In this document: in pieces, positions 1 to 5,628 of the stretch
How positions within the stretch are numbered: position 1 is the first letter of the stretch
How the letters are laid out: every line of letters begins with the position of its first letter
NCBI GenBank assembly: GCA_903866425.1
Contig: CAIPNN010000017.1
Coordinates: forward strand, 1-9,841
Source of the DNA: an uncultured Actinomycetes bacterium
GTDB taxonomy: Bacteria; Actinomycetota; Thermoleophilia; Miltoncostaeales; Miltoncostaeaceae
Length of the DNA: 9,841 bases
Direction: 5' to 3'
The notes under the pieces: generated by a model
Told to the model about the DNA's origin: nothing
Seen by the model: only the letters and a program-made list of their open reading frames with translations
Database searches by the model: none
Translations under genes and position numbers: made by a program

Positions 1-2
1 AC

Positions 3-698
3 TGCCTGACCGGTCGCGAGAACCTCTGCGCCGAGGCCACGTTCACGGGATGGGACCGCCATGGCGGCTTTGCCGAGCTGGTATCCGCCCGTGCCGACGT
101 GGTGGTGCCGCTGCCCGAGGGCCCGGACGACCGCGACCTCGCCCCGCTGCTCTGCGGTGGTGTGATCGGCTTCAGGTCGCTGCGCGTGGCCGGAGTGGAA
201 CCCGGCCAGCGCGTGGGGCTCTACGGCTTCGGCGCGTCGGCGCTGCAGGCAATCCAGGTGGCCCGCCACTGGGGGTGCCGCGTCGCGGTGGCCACACGCA
301 GCGAGCACGAACAGCAGCGCGCGCTCGACCTGGGTGCCGAATGGGCTGGCGGGTACGACGACACCCCACCCTTCCCGCTGCAGTCGGCCGTCACATTCGC
401 GCCGTCAGGTGACGTCGTCGTCGCGGCGCTCAAGGCGCTCGATCGCGGCGGCACCGTGGCCGTCAACGCCATTCACCTCGACCGCATACCGCAGTTCGAT
501 TACGGCGACCTGTGGTGGGAGCGGTCCATCCGCAGCGTTGCCAACGTCACCCGCGCCGATGCGCGCGACTACCTCGCGCTGGCTGCGGAGATCCCCATCC
601 GCACCGAATGGGAGCAGCACGCGCTTCCCGACGCCAACCGCGCCCTGCAACGCATCGCCAGCGGCGAGGTGCAGGGCGCGGCCGTGGTCGTGCCCTAA
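3..698 (+). CDS. Zinc-type alcohol dehydrogenase, 3' part (5' end outside window)
   Basis: The first complete codon is at 3, and the frame runs 231 residues to TAA at 696-698. It belongs to the medium-chain dehydrogenase/reductase superfamily: NAD(P)-dependent, zinc-containing, cytoplasmic oxidoreductases of alcohols and aldehydes. The visible part opens in the structural-zinc lobe (CLTGRENLC, giving the last two of the four cysteines), then GGFAELV, then the Rossmann nucleotide-binding segment VGLYGFGASALQ around residues 71-82. The end is the usual C-terminal helix ending GAAVVVP. The catalytic-zinc cysteine and the GHE region lie upstream of the window. GFGASA replaces the more usual GxGxxG, as in one zinc-binding ADH subfamily. 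The substrate cannot be told. It converges on the minus-strand gene ending at 780. Confidence 0.88.
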   Translation, partial: CLTGRENLCAEATFTGWDRHGGFAELVSARADVVVPLPEGPDDRDLAPLLCGGVIGFRSLRVAGVEPGQRVGLYGFGASALQAIQVARHWGCRVAVATRSEHEQQRALDLGAEWAGGYDDTPPFPLQSAVTFAPSGDVVVAALKALDRGGTVAVNAIHLDRIPQFDYGDLWWERSIRSVANVTRADARDYLALAAEIPIRTEWEQHALPDANRALQRIASGEVQGAAVVVP

Positions 699-779
699 GG
701 GCGCCTCTCGTCTGCCTTCGGTCGGGTCACGTTTTCGCCGACGCACGGGTTCCGAGAGGTTCCACCCCTGTCGGGGCGC

Positions 780-1010
780 CTAGCCAAACCCATCCGTCAG
801 GCGCGTGATGGCGCCCGACAGCGCCTTCTTCAGCGCGTTGCCGATATCCGGGGCCCATCCCTTGGCCGCCACCGCAACGGCAGCGACCAGAAGCGTGACC
901 ATCACCACCATGCCCACGTACTCCACGGTGCCCTGGCCGCGCTCGTCACGCATGCGCCATCCAGTGGCCACCGCCGCGGCGTGCAGGCGGGCCGCAATGC
1001 GAGCCGTCAT
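780..1010 (-). CDS. Flp/TadE-like prepilin-type small membrane protein
   Basis: This 76-residue protein starts at the ATG complementary to 1008-1010, chosen because GGAGGAGG stands just before it. A basic N-terminus (residues 1-24) ends in RG, then QGTVEYVG, then about 20 hydrophobic residues (33-50). That is the class III (type IVb) prepilin pattern: cleavage after Gly25 and Glu at +5 of the mature protein. After processing, a hydrophobic helix plus about 25 residues (GWAPDIGNALKKALSG) would remain, which fits a Flp-like pilin or pseudopilin in the membrane. The next gene upstream on the same strand carries the same motif; 103 bases separate them. No prepilin peptidase, TadA ATPase or TadB/C lies in the window, so a pilus role is inferred from the motif alone. 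Confidence 0.75.
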   Translation of the reverse strand: MTARIAARLHAAAVATGWRMRDERGQGTVEYVGMVVMVTLLVAAVAVAAKGWAPDIGNALKKALSGAITRLTDGFG

Positions 1011-1113
1011 CAGACCTCCTCCGTCGTCATCACCAGTCGGGCTCATCGTGGCCCGGCGCCCCGTCACACATCCACACCCACACGTGCCGCCGTACGCGCG
1101 CATGCGTGCCGGT

Positions 1114-1743
1114 TCATGGCCCCGTGACGTACTCGGGCAGCCGCAGCCTGAGCCAGCGGGCGCCGCGAGCAACCACCCAGTCAAACGCCCAGTGCCCAGC
1201 CACACGGGACATGTGCAGGAAGGTCTCCCGCAGCGGCCGTTTGCCGATGTCGAACAGGTACCCCACCACGCCGGGCCCGGTGGGTGCGCGCTCATCAACC
1301 TCGGGCATCGGTGCGGGTGCACCCCGCACCATCCCCAGAATGCGTGCGCCTGTTCCCAGCGGGTCGCGCAGCGCATTACTCACCTGCGATCGCAGCTCGT
1401 CGATGAAGCCACCAAGTGCCTGGCGCTCGCCATCGACGTTCAGCGTGCCCCACGACACGAAGGCATTCCACGCCCGGCGGATGACGCCGGGCTGCCCATT
1501 CTCCACGCGCCCCGCGCCTGACGATGGCGCCGCGCTGACACCGGGTACGCCAAGACGGGCGGCCAGGTCGTCGAGCGGGGCTGCCACCTTGCCGATGACG
1601 TCCGGCACGTGAGCGGGCGGGCGCACCTCATGAACGGCCCACGCGGCGCAGGCCGCGAGCAGCAGCGCGATGATGAGCGTGAGGCCCACGTGTTCCACCG
1701 TGGCCTGCCCGCGATCTCCCCATCTGGCATGCGTTCGCACCAT
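1114..1743 (-). CDS. Prepilin-signal (TadE-like) protein, otherwise unrecognised
   Basis: The protein has 209 residues and starts at the ATG complementary to 1741-1743. Residues 1-12 are short and basic and end in RG, then QATVEHVG (Glu17 is +5 after Gly12) and a hydrophobic helix at about 20-37. The remaining 170 residues are soluble-looking and outside the membrane: a proline/alanine stretch, then helical segments such as RQALGGFIDELRSQVSNALRD, and a Trp/Arg-rich C-terminus. Only the N-terminal signal is recognisable; it resembles TadE-like pseudopilins of actinobacteria. There is no strong ribosome site, but TAGGTT lies six bases before the ATG and could be a -10 for a leaderless message. 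The start codon also sits in the loop of a small inverted repeat. It probably works with the shorter prepilin-like protein downstream. Confidence 0.7.
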   Translation of the reverse strand: MVRTHARWGDRGQATVEHVGLTLIIALLLAACAAWAVHEVRPPAHVPDVIGKVAAPLDDLAARLGVPGVSAAPSSGAGRVENGQPGVIRRAWNAFVSWGTLNVDGERQALGGFIDELRSQVSNALRDPLGTGARILGMVRGAPAPMPEVDERAPTGPGVVGYLFDIGKRPLRETFLHMSRVAGHWAFDWVVARGARWLRLRLPEYVTGP

Positions 1744-1749
1744 GCAGCG

Positions 1750-1755
1750 AACCTA
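1750..1755 (-). promoter_or_regulatory. Possible -10 hexamer TAGGTT for the 1743 gene
   Basis: On the minus strand TAGGTT ends six bases before the ATG complementary to 1741-1743. A transcript beginning seven bases after the hexamer would start at the start codon itself. No -35 match is evident. The AGG could instead be a weak ribosome site. Confidence 0.3.
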
Positions 1756-1825
1756 TGGCGATACGTCGCACCCGGGGTTCACGCTTTGTGCCGCTACCCT
1801 GTCGACACCCAACCGGGAGCCGCAC

Positions 1826-2173
1826 GTGTCGATCATCAGCTCGGTCACCAGCATCACCGGCCGCGTCGCCGGCGACGTCAAGGGGTCAGTGCGCCGCGCA
1901 CGCCTTGAGGGTGAGCGCCGGGTACTGGAACGTCGGCACCGCACCGCGCTCGAGGCGCTGGGCGCCCGTGCCTACGCCCTCGTGAATGACGGCACCCTCA
2001 GCGCTGACGCCCTCGCACCCGAGGTGGCCGAGGTGCGAAGCCGGCTGATGGAGATTGACGCGTCGCTCGCGGCACTGGACGATGGTGACAACGGCGAGAC
2101 ACCCGAGCGATCTGCCGACATCGCCTTCCCCATGGTGTCGGACGACCCGGAGGCGCAGGCCGAAGCGGGTTGA
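1826..2173 (+). CDS. Small helical, coiled-coil-like protein of unknown function
   Basis: The protein has 115 residues and starts with GTG. CCGGGAG at 1814-1820 is the ribosome site that favours this start over longer in-frame options running back to 1670. Residues 5-50 are a long charged amphipathic helix (GRVAGDVKGSVRRARLEGERRVLERR), followed by LGARAYALVNDGTL and a second helix (EVAEVRSRLMEIDASLAAL). The last 35 residues are acidic and probably disordered. No signal peptide or membrane helix is seen. The helix-LGxxxYxLxxxG-helix pattern resembles the N-terminal part of proteins that elsewhere end in a zinc ribbon; here two zinc-ribbon proteins are encoded next on the same strand. A possible -10, TACCCT, is at 1795-1800. 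No specific function can be assigned. Confidence 0.75.
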   Translation: MSIISSVTSITGRVAGDVKGSVRRARLEGERRVLERRHRTALEALGARAYALVNDGTLSADALAPEVAEVRSRLMEIDASLAALDDGDNGETPERSADIAFPMVSDDPEAQAEAG

Positions 2174-2216
2174 TTTCGTCGCGGGACGATCGTTCCCTCC
2201 CGCCCAACACGAAATC
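2172..2216. repeat. Two-tier inverted repeat between the coiled-coil and zinc-ribbon genes
   Basis: GATTTCGT (2172-2179) pairs perfectly with ACGAAATC (2209-2216), and inside it GCGGGA (2181-2186) pairs with TCCCGC (2198-2203), leaving an 11-base loop. The element begins within the stop codon of the 1826 gene and ends five bases before the likely promoter of the 2293 gene. It has no T-run, so it is not a classical terminator. It could be an RNA structure that protects the upstream message or a DNA operator. Confidence 0.4.
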
Positions 2217-2220
2217 TCCC

Positions 2221-2248
2221 TTGCGAGTTTGCGGTGCGGCGGTATGCT
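2221..2248 (+). promoter_or_regulatory. Sigma-70-type promoter for the zinc-ribbon genes
   Basis: TTGCGA at 2221-2226 matches four of six -35 positions (TTGACA), and TATGCT at 2243-2248 matches four of six -10 positions, with a 16-base spacer. The predicted transcription start is near 2255, giving a leader of about 38 bases that contains the GAGGAG ribosome site of the gene at 2293. Confidence 0.5.
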
Positions 2249-2292
2249 TCCCGCCCCGTCCACTCCGGACGGGAACTCACGAGGAGCTGCGC

Positions 2293-2565
2293 GTGCGCAC
2301 TGAGTCTGACCTCCAGGGACATCACCGTTCGGACGCCCCCGGGTGCCACCGTTGCGGTCTCCCGCTCCTCGAGACCACGGACTTCTGCCCGTACTGCGAG
2401 CGCCCCGTGAACGAGGGTGCCCTCAGCCGCCTCGTGCACTGGCGCCCCGCCGGTGTTGGCGAGGTGCGTCGCCCGATGGTCACGGAGACCCGGCTGCTGG
2501 CCGTGGGATTCGTACTGTTCGCCGTGGTCGCCGCTGCCGCGCTTGTGGCAGCTCTCGCCACCTGA
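2293..2565 (+). CDS. Small zinc-ribbon protein with C-terminal membrane helix
   Basis: The protein has 90 residues. The GTG start is set by GAGGAG at 2281-2286, six bases upstream; the frame is open further back but that part crosses the promoter. A treble-clef/zinc-ribbon motif lies at about residues 19-38: CHRCG, then 10 residues, then CPYC, with four cysteines able to hold one zinc. A linker with RPMVTETR follows, then a single hydrophobic helix over the last 22 residues (LLAVGFVLFAVVAAAALVAALAT), making this a tail-anchored protein with the ribbon probably in the cytoplasm. The next zinc-ribbon gene begins 22 bases downstream, so the two are probably cotranscribed. The function is unknown; such ribbons mediate protein or nucleic-acid contacts. 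Confidence 0.75.
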   Translation: MRTESDLQGHHRSDAPGCHRCGLPLLETTDFCPYCERPVNEGALSRLVHWRPAGVGEVRRPMVTETRLLAVGFVLFAVVAAAALVAALAT

Positions 2566-2587
2566 CCCATACCGAAGGGATCCCCGC

Positions 2588-2764
2588 GTGCCGCACGTCG
2601 CCGACGACGGAACAGAGCTGTTCGAGGTTGGCGAAGAGGTCGTGGGCCACTTCCGCTGTGCAGATTGCGACCTGCTGGTGAAGTCCCCCGCCGAGGCCGA
2701 TGGGATCCTCGTGCTGGGCGCCTGCCCCCTGTGCAAGGCCGAGGAGTGGCGCCGCGTCGGCTAG
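2588..2764 (+). CDS. Very small zinc-ribbon protein
   Basis: The protein has 58 residues. The GTG start is placed by AAGGGA at 2575-2580, seven bases upstream. Two Cys pairs, CADC (about residues 25-28) and CPLC (about 47-50), sit either side of a short LLVKSPAEADGILVLG hairpin, which is the layout of a rubredoxin-like zinc ribbon. Little else is present: about 20 acidic residues before and EEWRRVG after. It follows the membrane-anchored zinc-ribbon gene closely and ends 12 bases before the convergent GYD-domain gene. No partner or substrate can be read from the sequence. Confidence 0.7.
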   Translation: MPHVADDGTELFEVGEEVVGHFRCADCDLLVKSPAEADGILVLGACPLCKAEEWRRVG

Positions 2765-2776
2765 GCCGATGCGCCC

Positions 2777-3064
2777 CTAGTCGTCGAGCCCGGTGAAGAC
2801 GTCTGACGTCTCCACCACCGTGAGGGTCTCGAAGGTGGCGCTCCCGCGCGCCGAGAGCTCAGCGGTCATGTGCGCCACCGTCGCCTCGTCGGGCGCTTCG
2901 ATGATGCTCAGGAAGTCGTAGTACCCGAGCACGGCCCACTGGTCGAGCACGCGCCCACCCAGGTCCTCGATCTCGCGGTTCACCTCGAGCAGACGCTCGG
3001 GCGTCACCTGAAGCGTCTGGAGCCCCTGCGGGCTCAGCGTTGCGAGGAGGATGAACTTGCGCAC
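2777..3064 (-). CDS. GYD-domain protein
   Basis: The 95-residue protein begins at the GTG complementary to 3062-3064 (VRKFILLATLSPQGLQTLQ). It matches the GYD family: a small ferredoxin-like alpha/beta fold with an N-terminal strand, a helix (ERLLEVNREIEDLGGRVLDQW), the signature LGYYDFLSIIEAPDEATV at about residues 46-63, and a final strand (TFETLTVVET). The family has no settled biochemical role. There is no clear ribosome site; TAGGCT stands seven bases before the GTG and overlaps the stop codon of the upstream membrane-protein gene, only 10 bases away. The two genes are in line on the minus strand, but the GYD gene may have its own leaderless message. Confidence 0.85.
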   Translation of the reverse strand: MRKFILLATLSPQGLQTLQVTPERLLEVNREIEDLGGRVLDQWAVLGYYDFLSIIEAPDEATVAHMTAELSARGSATFETLTVVETSDVFTGLDD

Positions 3065-3071
3065 GGGTGAG

Positions 3072-3077
3072 AGCCTA
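3072..3077 (-). promoter_or_regulatory. Possible -10 hexamer TAGGCT overlapping a stop codon
   Basis: On the minus strand TAGGCT ends seven bases before the GTG of the GYD gene. Its first three bases are the TAG stop of the membrane-protein gene (3075-3077). The same hexamer stands six bases before the ATG at 7639, again beginning with the upstream stop. No good -35 is visible, and AGG could act as a weak ribosome site. Confidence 0.35.
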
Positions 3078-3584
3078 GCGGCGCGCCCGCCATGCGGGGA
3101 CCACCAGGCCGACGAGTCCCACAAGGGCAAGCAATGCACCGGCCGTGAGGGCGAGCCAGGTTCCGGGCCCGACCATGCTCTCGATGAGGGGCACGCGGTA
3201 GCCCTTGAGGGGAATTGCCGCAGCCCCGGCGCGCGCCAATTCGGCGATGTCTGCAGGGCGGGTGGCCAGATGCACCAGTTCGAGCAGGGCGACGACAAAG
3301 GTCACAAGCCCCGCAGCGAGTGCCGCCAGGGCCGCGGGGCGGCCTCTGCCGCGCGCGATTGCGACGCAGATGACGAGCAGGCCGAGAATGGCCGCCACGA
3401 GGGCCACAACTCCCTGCCATTCGCCGATGCCCGGCTCCGCGATCACCAGACGGCGCTGCACGAAGAGGCTCCCCCACTCCATCCCCACGGAGACGAAGAT
3501 GGCCACGCACAGCAGCGCGGTCACCAGCATGAACGCCAGTCTGCGCCGTGCTCCTCCGCGTCTGCTCACGTCTTGGGTGCCCAC
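3075..3584 (-). CDS. Four-helix integral membrane protein of unknown function
   Basis: The protein has 169 residues from the GTG complementary to 3582-3584; a second GTG at 3567-3569 would give 164, and both leave the membrane domain intact. After a basic N-terminus (VSRRGGARRRLAF) come four hydrophobic segments: LVTALLCVAIFVSVGMEW, GVVALVAAILGLLVICVAIA, LAALAAGLVTFVVALLELV and WLALTAGALLALVGLVGLVV, ending in WRARR. By the positive-inside rule both ends face the cytoplasm. A loop of about 30 residues between helices 3 and 4 carries RPADIAELARAGAAAIPLKGYRV. I do not recognise the family. It diverges from the gene at 3635; the 50-base gap must hold both promoters, and TATCCT at 3590-3595 is a possible -10 for the rightward gene. 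Confidence 0.7.
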   Translation of the reverse strand: MGTQDVSRRGGARRRLAFMLVTALLCVAIFVSVGMEWGSLFVQRRLVIAEPGIGEWQGVVALVAAILGLLVICVAIARGRGRPAALAALAAGLVTFVVALLELVHLATRPADIAELARAGAAAIPLKGYRVPLIESMVGPGTWLALTAGALLALVGLVGLVVPAWRARR

Positions 3585-3634
3585 GCGGCTATCCTGCCTT
3601 TCGATCCCGAACAAGGCCCAGGAAGGACCACCAC

Positions 3635-3979
3635 ATGCAGCGCGATTCAGACGGCATGCCCAACGAGCTCCAGCGTGCACTGCTCGAGTACACGCCCACG
3701 GACCTCGAGGAGTCGCTCATCGCGTGGACGCGCGAGCACTGGAACATGGCCGCCCGCGCCATGGTCTACAACAAGCCCGAGGGCGACAACATGGTGGCCG
3801 GCGTCTCGGGTGTGCGCTCCGACGAGGGCAAGCTCGTGATGCAGGTGGCCGCCCGCGTGGCCGTGTCAGAGCGCGAGCTCACCTGCCGCGCCATCGCCGC
3901 GATCCTGCCCGCCTGGCTCGAGGCCAACTACGGCCTCACGCCTGGCGGACAGAAGAAGGACAAGAAGAAGGACAAGTAG
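3635..3979 (+). CDS. Unrecognised 114-residue protein with lysine-rich tail
   Basis: The ATG start is fixed by a strong ribosome site, AGGAAGGA at 3620-3627, seven bases upstream. The sequence looks like a small soluble alpha/beta protein: an N-terminal helix (NELQRALLEYTPTDLEESLIAWTREHW), a middle region with strand-like stretches (MVAGVSGVRSDEGKLVMQVAARVAV), and a C-terminal helix (CRAIAAILPAWLEANYGL). It ends in QKKDKKKDK, a basic tail made of a short repeat that may bind nucleic acid or simply keep the protein soluble. There is no signal peptide, membrane helix or recognisable active site. I do not recognise the family. It converges on the rhodanese gene, with a 14-base palindrome at its stop codon. 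Confidence 0.7.
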   Translation: MQRDSDGMPNELQRALLEYTPTDLEESLIAWTREHWNMAARAMVYNKPEGDNMVAGVSGVRSDEGKLVMQVAARVAVSERELTCRAIAAILPAWLEANYGLTPGGQKKDKKKDK

Positions 3980-3992
3980 GTCCCGCGGGACC
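3979..3992. repeat. Palindrome GGTCCCGCGGGACC between convergent genes
   Basis: This is a perfect 14-base palindrome starting on the last base of the TAG stop of the 3635 gene, in the 19-base gap before the convergent rhodanese gene. As RNA it could fold only into a five-pair stem with a CGCG loop on either strand, and no T-run follows. It may be a weak bidirectional terminator or chance in GC-rich DNA. Confidence 0.25.
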
Positions 3993-3998
3993 GGCGGG

Positions 3999-4343
3999 TT
4001 ACCCCTTGGGCTCCATGGGGTAGCCCGCTGCGTCCCACGCGTCGAAGCCGCCGACGAGCACGCCCACCCGGGTTCGCCCGCCGTCAAAGGCGACGAGTGC
4101 GATCTTCATGCTGGTGGCCTCGCCTGCGCGGTCGCAGTAGAAGACGAGCTCCACATCGGCCGGCAGCGTGCCCAGCTGTGACTGGAAATCCATAGGGTCA
4201 ATACGCAGGGCCCCCTTGATCTGCTGATCAGCCTCCCGATAGGTGAGGTCGCGCACGTCAACGGGAATCACACCCTTGTCGCCCATGCGAAATGACGCAT
4301 ACAGGTCGGCCGGCTGCCACTGCGAAATGTCGTCCCAGGCCAT
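3999..4343 (-). CDS. Single-domain rhodanese-like sulfurtransferase
   Basis: The protein has 114 residues. The ATG complementary to 4341-4343 follows GGGAGGGG, a strong ribosome site. The rhodanese fold is clear: VIPVDVRDLTYREADQQIKGALRID (residues 25-49), the active-site strand ELVFYCDRAGEATS with the catalytic cysteine at 70, and VGVLVGGFDAWDAAGYPME (93-111). Rhodaneses carry sulfane sulfur as a cysteine persulfide. The loop after Cys70 is CDRAGEATS rather than CxxGxRS, an EATS-type variant seen in some single-domain rhodaneses. It is the last gene of an operon with a nitroreductase (three bases between genes) and a peroxiredoxin, which suggests a role in thiol redox or sulfur handling; the acceptor is unknown. 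Confidence 0.85.
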   Translation of the reverse strand: MAWDDISQWQPADLYASFRMGDKGVIPVDVRDLTYREADQQIKGALRIDPMDFQSQLGTLPADVELVFYCDRAGEATSMKIALVAFDGGRTRVGVLVGGFDAWDAAGYPMEPKG

Positions 4344-4346
4344 GTG

Positions 4347-5015
4347 CTACCCCTCCCCGCCATCGCGGGTGTTGCCCCATTGGTCGTCGTGCACGAGCGT
4401 CTTCCACGTGCGGAAACTGCGCTTGAGCGCCGCCGGAAGCCCTTCCGGAAACGACTCGGGGTACCCAAGCGGCGTCACCAGCACAGGATCCACCTCGGCG
4501 GGGACGCCGAGGATCTGACGCAAGCGGTCCTTCTCGAACCGCTGAAAGGCGGTGGTGGGCACGGTGCCAAGGCCCTCGGCCCGCGCTGCGACCATCAGGT
4601 TCTCGGCGGCAAATGCCACCGAGATGAGGTCGTCGAGATACCCGCCTTCCTTCATCGACGGCGGGTAGTTGTCGCGCGGCACCAGCAGCACGGCGATCCA
4701 CACCGGTGCGAGGCGGTAGGTCGCGAGAATCTGCTCGGCGTAGGCCTCGCACTGCTCGCGGTGCTCGTCGTCGCTGAGATCACGCTGCGGGCGCATTGCG
4801 GCGAAGTACTTGGCCCCGCCGGCGATCACCAGATCGGCCACGTCACGTCGGACATCGGCGTCGCGGATGACCATGACGCTCCAGGCCTGGGATCCGCTGC
4901 CCGTGGGAGCTGCGAGCGCGGCACGCAGCAGGTCGTCCACCACGGAATCGGGCACCGGCTTGTCGGTGTAGGTCCGGACCGCCTTGCGCTTCCGGATCGC
5001 CTCCATCACGTCCAT
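4347..5015 (-). CDS. Nitroreductase-family flavoprotein
   Basis: The protein has 222 residues from the ATG complementary to 5013-5015; AGGAAGG lies eight bases upstream. It follows the FMN-dependent nitroreductase pattern: MEAIRKRKAVRTYTDKPVPDSVVDDLL at the N-terminus with the FMN-phosphate arginines, then the APTGSGSQAWSVMVIRD segment (36-52), a central helix EGGYLDDLISVAFAAENLMVAARAEGLGTVPTTAF, and the C-terminal LVTPLGYPE strand (about 180). Family members are cytoplasmic, dimeric NAD(P)H oxidoreductases acting on nitroaromatics, quinones or enones; the substrate here cannot be told. It lies between bcp (29 bases upstream) and the rhodanese gene (three bases downstream), so the three are almost certainly one operon. 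The length is normal for the family. Confidence 0.9.
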   Translation of the reverse strand: MDVMEAIRKRKAVRTYTDKPVPDSVVDDLLRAALAAPTGSGSQAWSVMVIRDADVRRDVADLVIAGGAKYFAAMRPQRDLSDDEHREQCEAYAEQILATYRLAPVWIAVLLVPRDNYPPSMKEGGYLDDLISVAFAAENLMVAARAEGLGTVPTTAFQRFEKDRLRQILGVPAEVDPVLVTPLGYPESFPEGLPAALKRSFRTWKTLVHDDQWGNTRDGGEG

Positions 5016-5044
5016 CAGGGGAACCTTCCTCGTTCGTTCTGGTC

Positions 5045-5506
5045 TTACTTAAGCATCGCGAGCACGCGCTCGGCGTCGCCCGTTGACGTCACCTTGTAGT
5101 CGGCGTGCACGATCTTTCCCTTGGCGTCGATCACGAAGGTGCTGCGCTCCACGCCCATGTACTTCTTGCCGTACATCGACTTCTCCACCCACACCCCATA
5201 CGCCTCCAGCACGGCGTGCGATTCGTCGGAGAGCAGTGGAAAGGTGAGCCCTTCCTTGTCGCGGAACTTCGCGAGGCGTGCCACGGGATCAGGACTCACG
5301 GCCAGCACGTGCGCGCCGAGCTTGGAGAAGTCCTTCAGGCGATCGCGGTAGTCGCACGCCTGCACGGTGCACCCCGACGTCATTGCCTTCGGATAGAAGT
5401 AGAGCACCACCGGCGAACCCTTCAGCGACTTCAGCGAGATCTCCTCGCCGGAATCGGACTGCAAGGTGAAATCCGGTGCCTTCTGGCCGGGCTCAAGGCG
5501 CGCCAC
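5045..5506 (-). CDS. bcp: Peroxiredoxin, Bcp/PrxQ type (thioredoxin-dependent thiol peroxidase)
   Basis: The protein has 153 residues, the usual length for the family. The frame stays open to 5923, but the GTG complementary to 5504-5506 has AGGAGG five bases upstream and begins exactly at the conserved VARLEPGQKAPDFTL. The peroxidatic motif PKAMTSGCTVQAC holds Cys46 and the resolving Cys51 four residues on, as in Bcp; Pro39, Thr43 and Arg121 (VERSTFVID) complete the active site. It reduces H2O2 and organic hydroperoxides in the cytoplasm, using thioredoxin. YPKAMTSGC replaces the common YPKDDTPGC. It is the first gene of an operon with the nitroreductase and rhodanese; a possible -10, TAGCGT, lies on the minus strand at 5542-5547. 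Confidence 0.92.
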   Translation of the reverse strand: MARLEPGQKAPDFTLQSDSGEEISLKSLKGSPVVLYFYPKAMTSGCTVQACDYRDRLKDFSKLGAHVLAVSPDPVARLAKFRDKEGLTFPLLSDESHAVLEAYGVWVEKSMYGKKYMGVERSTFVIDAKGKIVHADYKVTSTGDAERVLAMLK

Positions 5507-5541
5507 GGGGTCCTCCTGAGTGGTTCGTGCGGGACGTCCTG

Positions 5542-5547
5542 ACGCTA
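5542..5547 (-). promoter_or_regulatory. Possible -10 hexamer TAGCGT for the bcp operon
   Basis: The minus strand reads TAGCGT, the same hexamer as the proposed rnpB -10. It would start transcription near 5535 and give a leader of about 29 bases carrying the AGGAGG site of bcp. No convincing -35 is seen at the expected distance. Confidence 0.3.
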
Positions 5548-5615
5548 CCCGTTTGCACAAGCGATCTGGGTGTCGTTCTGGCCATCGGGCGAATGCTCGA
5601 CGGCGCGCCGGCCCA

Positions 5616-5621
5616 TACCGT
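5616..5621 (+). promoter_or_regulatory. Possible -10 hexamer TACCGT before the alpha-E-like gene
   Basis: TACCGT ends seven bases before the ATG at 5629, where no ribosome site is present, so the message could be leaderless. No -35 is evident. This case contains no AGG that could serve as a ribosome site. Confidence 0.3.
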
Positions 5622-5628
5622 GCACTGC

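Noticed and set aside
1064..1088. CACACATCCACACCCACACG tract between the prepilin-like genes
   Set aside because: It is a short, irregular CA-rich stretch without repeat units or symmetry that would support a function.
805..1521. Long plus-strand open frame opposite the two prepilin-like genes
   Set aside because: Its translation is low-complexity and shows no family pattern, while the minus strand has clear prepilin motifs and a ribosome site. It is a by-product of GC-rich DNA.
3567..3569. Alternative GTG start for the four-helix membrane protein
   Set aside because: It has no better ribosome site than the GTG at 3584, and the membrane domain is the same either way.
3590..3595. TATCCT as a firm promoter for the 3635 gene
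   Set aside because: The hexamer is reasonable, but no -35 appears 16-18 bases upstream, so it is mentioned only in the neighbouring gene entry.
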